A stretch of 64,000 nucleotides of DNA from Streptomyces lydicus (GTDB lineage Bacteria > Actinomycetota > Actinomycetes > Streptomycetales > Streptomycetaceae): positions 3,968,001 through 4,032,000 of the forward strand of contig NZ_RDTE01000003.1 of assembly GCF_004125265.1 (NCBI RefSeq), written 5' to 3'. The translations under genes and the position numbers were made by a program. Of this stretch, positions 45,301 through 51,300 are shown piece by piece. A model generated the notes under the pieces. It made no database searches. It worked only from the letters and a program-made list of their open reading frames with translations, and was not told the origin of the DNA. Every line of letters starts with the position of its first letter. Position 1 is the first letter of the stretch.

Positions 45301-48300
45301 ACGTTCGCCACCCTGCGATGCCTCGGGCTCTTGGGCATCGCGCCGTAACAGGACACCAGGACGAGGGGGTACTCAGGGGACAGCCCGGTCTGCCGTATCA
45401 GGTACGAGATCCTGCGGGCGCTCTCCTCCGGTTCGAAGAATTCGACCCCGTCCGGGGTGGGCCATTCGCCCACCCCGGGGAGGCCGTGCACGCCCACCTT
45501 GACCGTGGGCATATCGGCGGGCCAGACCACCTGATACACATCTGCCGGTGAGATCGGCCGCCCTGGTTGAGCGAGGACGTAATACCTGGCCGATGCGATA
45601 CCCAGGGCCCCGTTGACGCGGGCCCAGCCCTTGTCGTGGTCCCTGTTCAGGTCGGCCGCAAGAAGCATGTTGACGTGGTGGTCCGGGCCGGCGATCGGCC
45701 AGGCGATCATCTCCCCGTTCAGGTAGGACAGATCGTCGCGTCCGGGGCCGGGCCCTGCCGCGGCTCGTGCCGTGGCAGGGTCCCGCTCTATCCAGCTCCC
45801 CGGGGGCGTCTTCCCCTCCTGGGAAGTCAGCCCGAGCACAGGCGCAGGCCCGTTCTCGTCCTGCATGACCCGCACCGTGGCGCCGGAGACCCAGACGGGC
45901 TGCTGGAAACGGAGGGCCAGCCCGTCCGGGAGGAAGAGGTTCCGCTCGGTGACCCCGGACATCGCCAGCAGGAAGCGGGAATTCGCCGAGGGCAGCGGCC
46001 GCATCGGGTCGAGCGCCACCAGTTCGACGAACACCTCGAACGTCAAGCGCCGCTCGAAGCGGTTGGGGCCCCGCACGGTGACCGCCACCGGATCACCGTC
46101 CGCGGCGTAGAGGTACGGCTTGGGTGACGTGCTCCACGGACTGCGACCGGTCGTTTTGAAGGCCAGGGTGCCGTTCTTGTCGAACAGCGACTCTCCGGTC
46201 TTTTCCAGGTTGATGCCGCCCGGCACCTTCTCGGTCCAGTCCCAGCCCAGGTGGTTGCCCGAGGGGTCGGTCAGGCGCCACTTGTCGCCGAACACCCCCC
46301 GGCTCTTCACAAAGGCCGCGAACAGCTGCGCCGTGTTCTGCACCCCCGGATGTTCCGACACCACCTTCAGCAAGTCGGCACGCATCTTGGACGTGAACCG
46401 CCCACCCGGCTTCATGATCATGTTCCGGGCCAGCTGATCCAGCTGGGTCGGACCGAACGGCCCGCCCGTCGGGCCCGCCTCCTGCAACCACAGCCGGTCC
46501 AGCACGACCAGGGCGTCACGCACACCGGGCGGGTAACTCCGACCTGTGGACAGTGGGCCGTACACGTATTCCAGAAGCGCGTCGTGACGCTGTGACACCG
46601 CCTGCTGCGCCGAGGGCGCCACCGCGGACGTCCCGCCGGCAGCAGGGGGCGCGGACACCGGACCGGCGGAGCCGGGCGGCGGTCCCCACGTCCGGCCGGC
46701 CCCCCACTCGGCAGGCGCCGGATGGAGGACTGCCTTGTCCGACACCTGCGGCACACCGTCCGCCTCCGCCGACGGCGCGGTGAAGCCGGAGCCGAACTCA
46801 GCCACCGGGCGCGTGAACACCCGCCGCGACGGCAGGGCGGCGGAGGACCGGCCGGAACGACCGGCATGAGGGGATGCCGAGTCGAGGAGCGCTTCGGCGG
46901 AGGTTGCTGCCGTGCCGGAGGCAGCAGCGAGCTCCTCCCGGACACCCTCGTAGGGCACATAGCCCCAGATGTCTTCCGGAACCCGCGCGCTGTGCTCCTC
47001 CGGATACACGGCGACGGTGAAGGTGCCGTCCTCGCCCCGGTACAACTGCACCGGGTGCGTGCAGGCGTACCAGTCCTTGGACGTGTGGAGGGCGACCTGC
47101 GCCGGAAGACTGTCCACCTCCAGGTCGTCGCCCGGCGGCATGGCCCGGCCGATCACCAGGATGCCCGGGGTTCCCTTGTCCAGCTTCCCCAACACCGGGT
47201 CGCGGGAGGTGAGATCGGCGAACGCGCCGGTCGGTGCGTAGCCCTCGTCCGCGGCATACACGAACGGAACCGGGTTGTCCGGGTCGTCCTCGTCGTACCA
47301 GGGGGCGGGGACCTGCCGGTCCGGCACGACCGAACCATCGGGCAACCGCTTCATGAGCGTGATGACCGTGTGGTCGAAGTCCCCGTCCTCGAACTCCCCG
47401 GTGAAGTCCCTGGCCCACAGGTTGTCGTCGGAGTCGGAGAGCAGCGCGTCCGAGGACAGCACGTCCTCCAGCTCCAGGCCGTGCGAGGCCAACGCGTCGA
47501 GGTCGCCCGGATCACGTCCGGCGGCGATCGCCCGGACCGCCGCGAGGTGAGCCTTCGGGAACAGTCCGGAGTCCGGCCGGTCCAGGCGCAGGACCGCCGC
47601 CGCGAACTGCCCCTTGGCCGCCGCACCGGCGTCCCAGCCGACGATCCGCGCGGCCTTGACCTCCGCCCACAGCAGACGCGACCACTCCCGCTCCCGCACC
47701 GGCGCGTCATCCGCCAGCCCCAACGCCTCCCGCGCCAGAGCCTGCGGGTCGCTCGCACGCCCCACCATCTGCAGCGCCCCGGACACCTCCGGCAACGCGA
47801 TCCACTCGCTCAGGCCACGTCCCGGCTGCTCGACCCAGGCCCTGACCGCATCCTCCAGCAGACGGACGAAACTCCGCTGCCGGTCCGCCGACGGCAGCGC
47901 CGCCGCATCGCCGGGCTGCCCGCTCAAGGCCCGGTGCTTCTCTCCCAGCAGCTCCAGCAGCTCCATGGTGAACAGCGGGGCATTCGGCCGGTTCAGCTGG
48001 ACGTCCCGCTGCCGCATCAGCTCCAGCGCACCGATGCCCCGCAGCAGCACCCGGCACATCTTCCCCCTCGGGTCGTCGGGGTCCCGCAGCTGCAGCGCAT
48101 GCTCGTCCACGGAACGGAAGTTGCCGTTCCGGTCCTTGAAAGGCTGGAAGACCCGGCGCAGCGCCATCACCAGAAGCAGGGTCCGCGTCCGGACCTCGTC
48201 GGACGCCGGTCCGGAGCCCTGGTGCAGACCCGCGCCGCGCGCGAGCACGTCGAGCCACTCGGCCTTCGGCCTCGGCCGGTCGACGGCCCACGCGTCCTCC

Positions 48301-51300
48301 GGGGTGATCTCCTTGAACCGCTGGTCGGGGTGCACCTCGAACACGCCCTCGTCCGCGCCGATCCCCGGCATGGACACCCGCGTGACGCCGACGGTGGCGA
48401 GGTAGCGGAAGGGGAACACCGTTTTGCCGAGGTCGTCCGCCCGGTACTGGCTCTCCGACGGGTCCGCCAGCGGATCGGCCCCGCGCGGATCGGTGTCGTG
48501 GACCGAGCCGCCTTCCTCCCAGGGGCTTCCCCCCTCCCTGGGCGTGGCGCCGTAGCACTGGTCCATCACGAAGGGGTGGTCATCGGACAGCCCGGTCAGC
48601 GCCACCAGGGCAGCGGCCCTCCGGGCGCCCTCCCGCCCGGAGGTGGTCTCCGTCCCGTGCGGGGTGTACCAGGCGGTGGCGCCCACTTCACCGTGGTTGA
48701 CCCCGAAGACGGGAGACGGCAGGTTCTGCGCGACCCACGGCACCGGGCGCGCTGCCAGCCGCTCGGCATCGGGGTAGCGGATGACGTACTTCTCGACCGG
48801 GGTACCGGCGGTGAAACGGGCGTAGAACGAGGTGACCTTCCAGCCCCCGTCGCCCTCCTCGGCGAAGTCCATCGAGATGTAGCCGGTGAGGCGGTGGTCG
48901 GAGCCGATGACGGGCCAGTACGACAGGCGCCGGCTCCAGTAGGCCGCGTCTCCCAGGCCCCGGGCAGCGGCGGCGCTCACCGTCTGCGGATCGCGCCGCA
49001 GCCAGCCGCCCAGGGCGTCTCGCTGCTCTCGCGCGGTGATCGCGAGCACGGAGCGGTCCGGGTCCCCGGCCGGGCGCGTCCACTCCAGCCTGCCGCTGGT
49101 GGACAGCACATTCATGCCGTACTTGGCCACGAGCCCGTCGGCGAGATGGATCCCCCGGGAGCTGACCGCGGACATCGCCAGCAGGAGGTCCGTACCCTCC
49201 GGGACCCGGGCGGCGTCCGGATCGAACGCCGGCAGCTCGATGAACACCTCGAACGGCACCCGCCGCATCCGCCCGCCGAAGCCCGGCAACGCGACCCAGG
49301 ACGCCCCGGCGGCCGCCGAGTAGAGATACGCGGGCCCCCACGGAGTGGCGACCAGCTTCTCGTCGCGCGTCCCGTCCTCGCGCTCGATGACCTCCGCGGC
49401 GACGCTGAGATCGGCGTCGGCCGGCACCCCCTCCGGGTTCCAGTTCCAGCCTCCAGGACGACCCTGCGCGCCGACCGGAAGACGGTACTTGTCGGCGAAC
49501 AGCCCCTCCTCGAAAGACGCCAGATGGTAGGCCGACAGCTCCGCGAGGCTCTGCGCCTGCGGACGCCGCACCACCACCCGCAGCAACTCGGAGATCGACT
49601 CATTCGACAGCTGCTCCCCCCGATCCAGGTGCAGCACCCCGCGCGTCAGCCTCGCCAGATCGAACCGGCCCCGCGCCAGGTCCGGATGCGCCCTGCGCAA
49701 CCCGTCCAACCGCTCCAACAGCCCGTCCAACGCCCCGTCCCGAGCCGCCGCGACCGGATCCAACGACACGAACAGCCGCTCCATGGCACGCAGCTGAGGC
49801 TCCGGAACGAGCTGCCCCTGCTCATCCTCGGAACTGTCCACGGACATGTCCGAACCACCGGACTCCGACGTGACAGGGGAGGTCGGCACCGGGCCGGGCC
49901 GCGACGCGTGGGGCCGCGCGGAGAGGATCATCTCCTCCGGCCGGGCGCCCCGCCGGCCGGGGCCTGCCGGTGCCCCGGAGGCCGCCCCCTGCCGGGAGGC
50001 GCCGGGCCGGTCCCCCACCTCCGACACCGGCCGGGTGAACACCGGCCTCGACGGCAGGGCGGCCGGGGCCGACTCGGTTGCCCGGAGCGGAGGGAGGCCG
50101 GGGTTCGGGTCGGCGTCGGTCGCGAGCGGTTCGTCCGGCTGTACCGACCCGTCCGGGGCGGTCGACTGCAACGGATGCAGTGCGTCCAGCGCATCGCTGC
50201 CCTCGTAGTGCTCCTCCCCGGCCGGAACCCAGCGGGCGGTGCTGACGCCGTTCTCGGTGACCGTCCGCCGCTCATAGGACGTGCTGTGGAACAGCTCGAT
50301 GGCGCGGGTGGCGTCCGCCGGGCCGACGGGCTGGTGCGTCCGGAAGTCGAGCGGCCCGGCCTCGCCGTACCGGCCGGCCCGGAAGACGTCGACGCGGACG
50401 TCGAGGACGTGCGCCAGCAGCGGCAGGAACGCCTCGCCCTCGGCGGAGTTCCAGTGGTCCGCCCAGTCCAGGACCGCTGCGGTGAGGGCGGTCAGCTCCT
50501 CGTCGCCGAGCGGCTCGTGCCGGAGCAGCAGGTCGGCCAGTTCGCCGCGCAGCCCCTCGTCGGTCGCGAAGCGGCCCTCCGCCGGCAGCTGGACGTCGAG
50601 TTCGGTCAGCCTGGTGACCAGGGCGGGCAGGTCCATCCCGGCGACGCGGGCCGCGAACGAGTCGTCCCCGAGGGCGCTGAGACGGTACTGCCACAGTGCC
50701 TCGGTGGCGCCCCGGCCGCGGTGTGCCAGCAGCTCGTCCGCGACCAGCCCGCGGGCGGCGGCGAGCACGGCGGTGTGCGGGGTGTCCGCCAGTGCACCGG
50801 CGGGTCCGGCCAGATCGCGCCGGACCCGGGCCGGGTCGGACAGCCACTCGTGGGCGTCCGGGTCACGCTCAGCCAGGCCCGGAAGACGGTCGCGCAGCAG
50901 CGTCGGGTCGCTCGCCAGGACGGCGGACAGCAGACCGTTGCCGTCCTGCGGCACCGACTGCCGGGCGCCCCGGGGGCGGGGCGGGAGAGCGCTCGCCTCG
51001 CCGGTGGCCTCCTCGTTGACGCTCTCCTCGTTGACGCTCTCCTCGTTGACGCTCTCCTCGTCGTCCTCGCGCCGCCCCGCCGCGGCGGGGGCGGGGAGCG
51101 CCGCGGTGGTGACGGCGCGGTCGGGTGCGGCGGGGGCGGCGGCGTCCGCCGGGTCGCTGGACGTGGTGACGGTGACGGTGGCGGTGGCCGTGGCGGTCGG
51201 CGGAAGCGGGGTTGCGGGGTCCGGGGAACCGGAGCCGGTGGACGTGGTGGCCACGCGCACGACGGGCGGCAGGCCCAGCTCACCGCGGGCCTCGTCGGCG

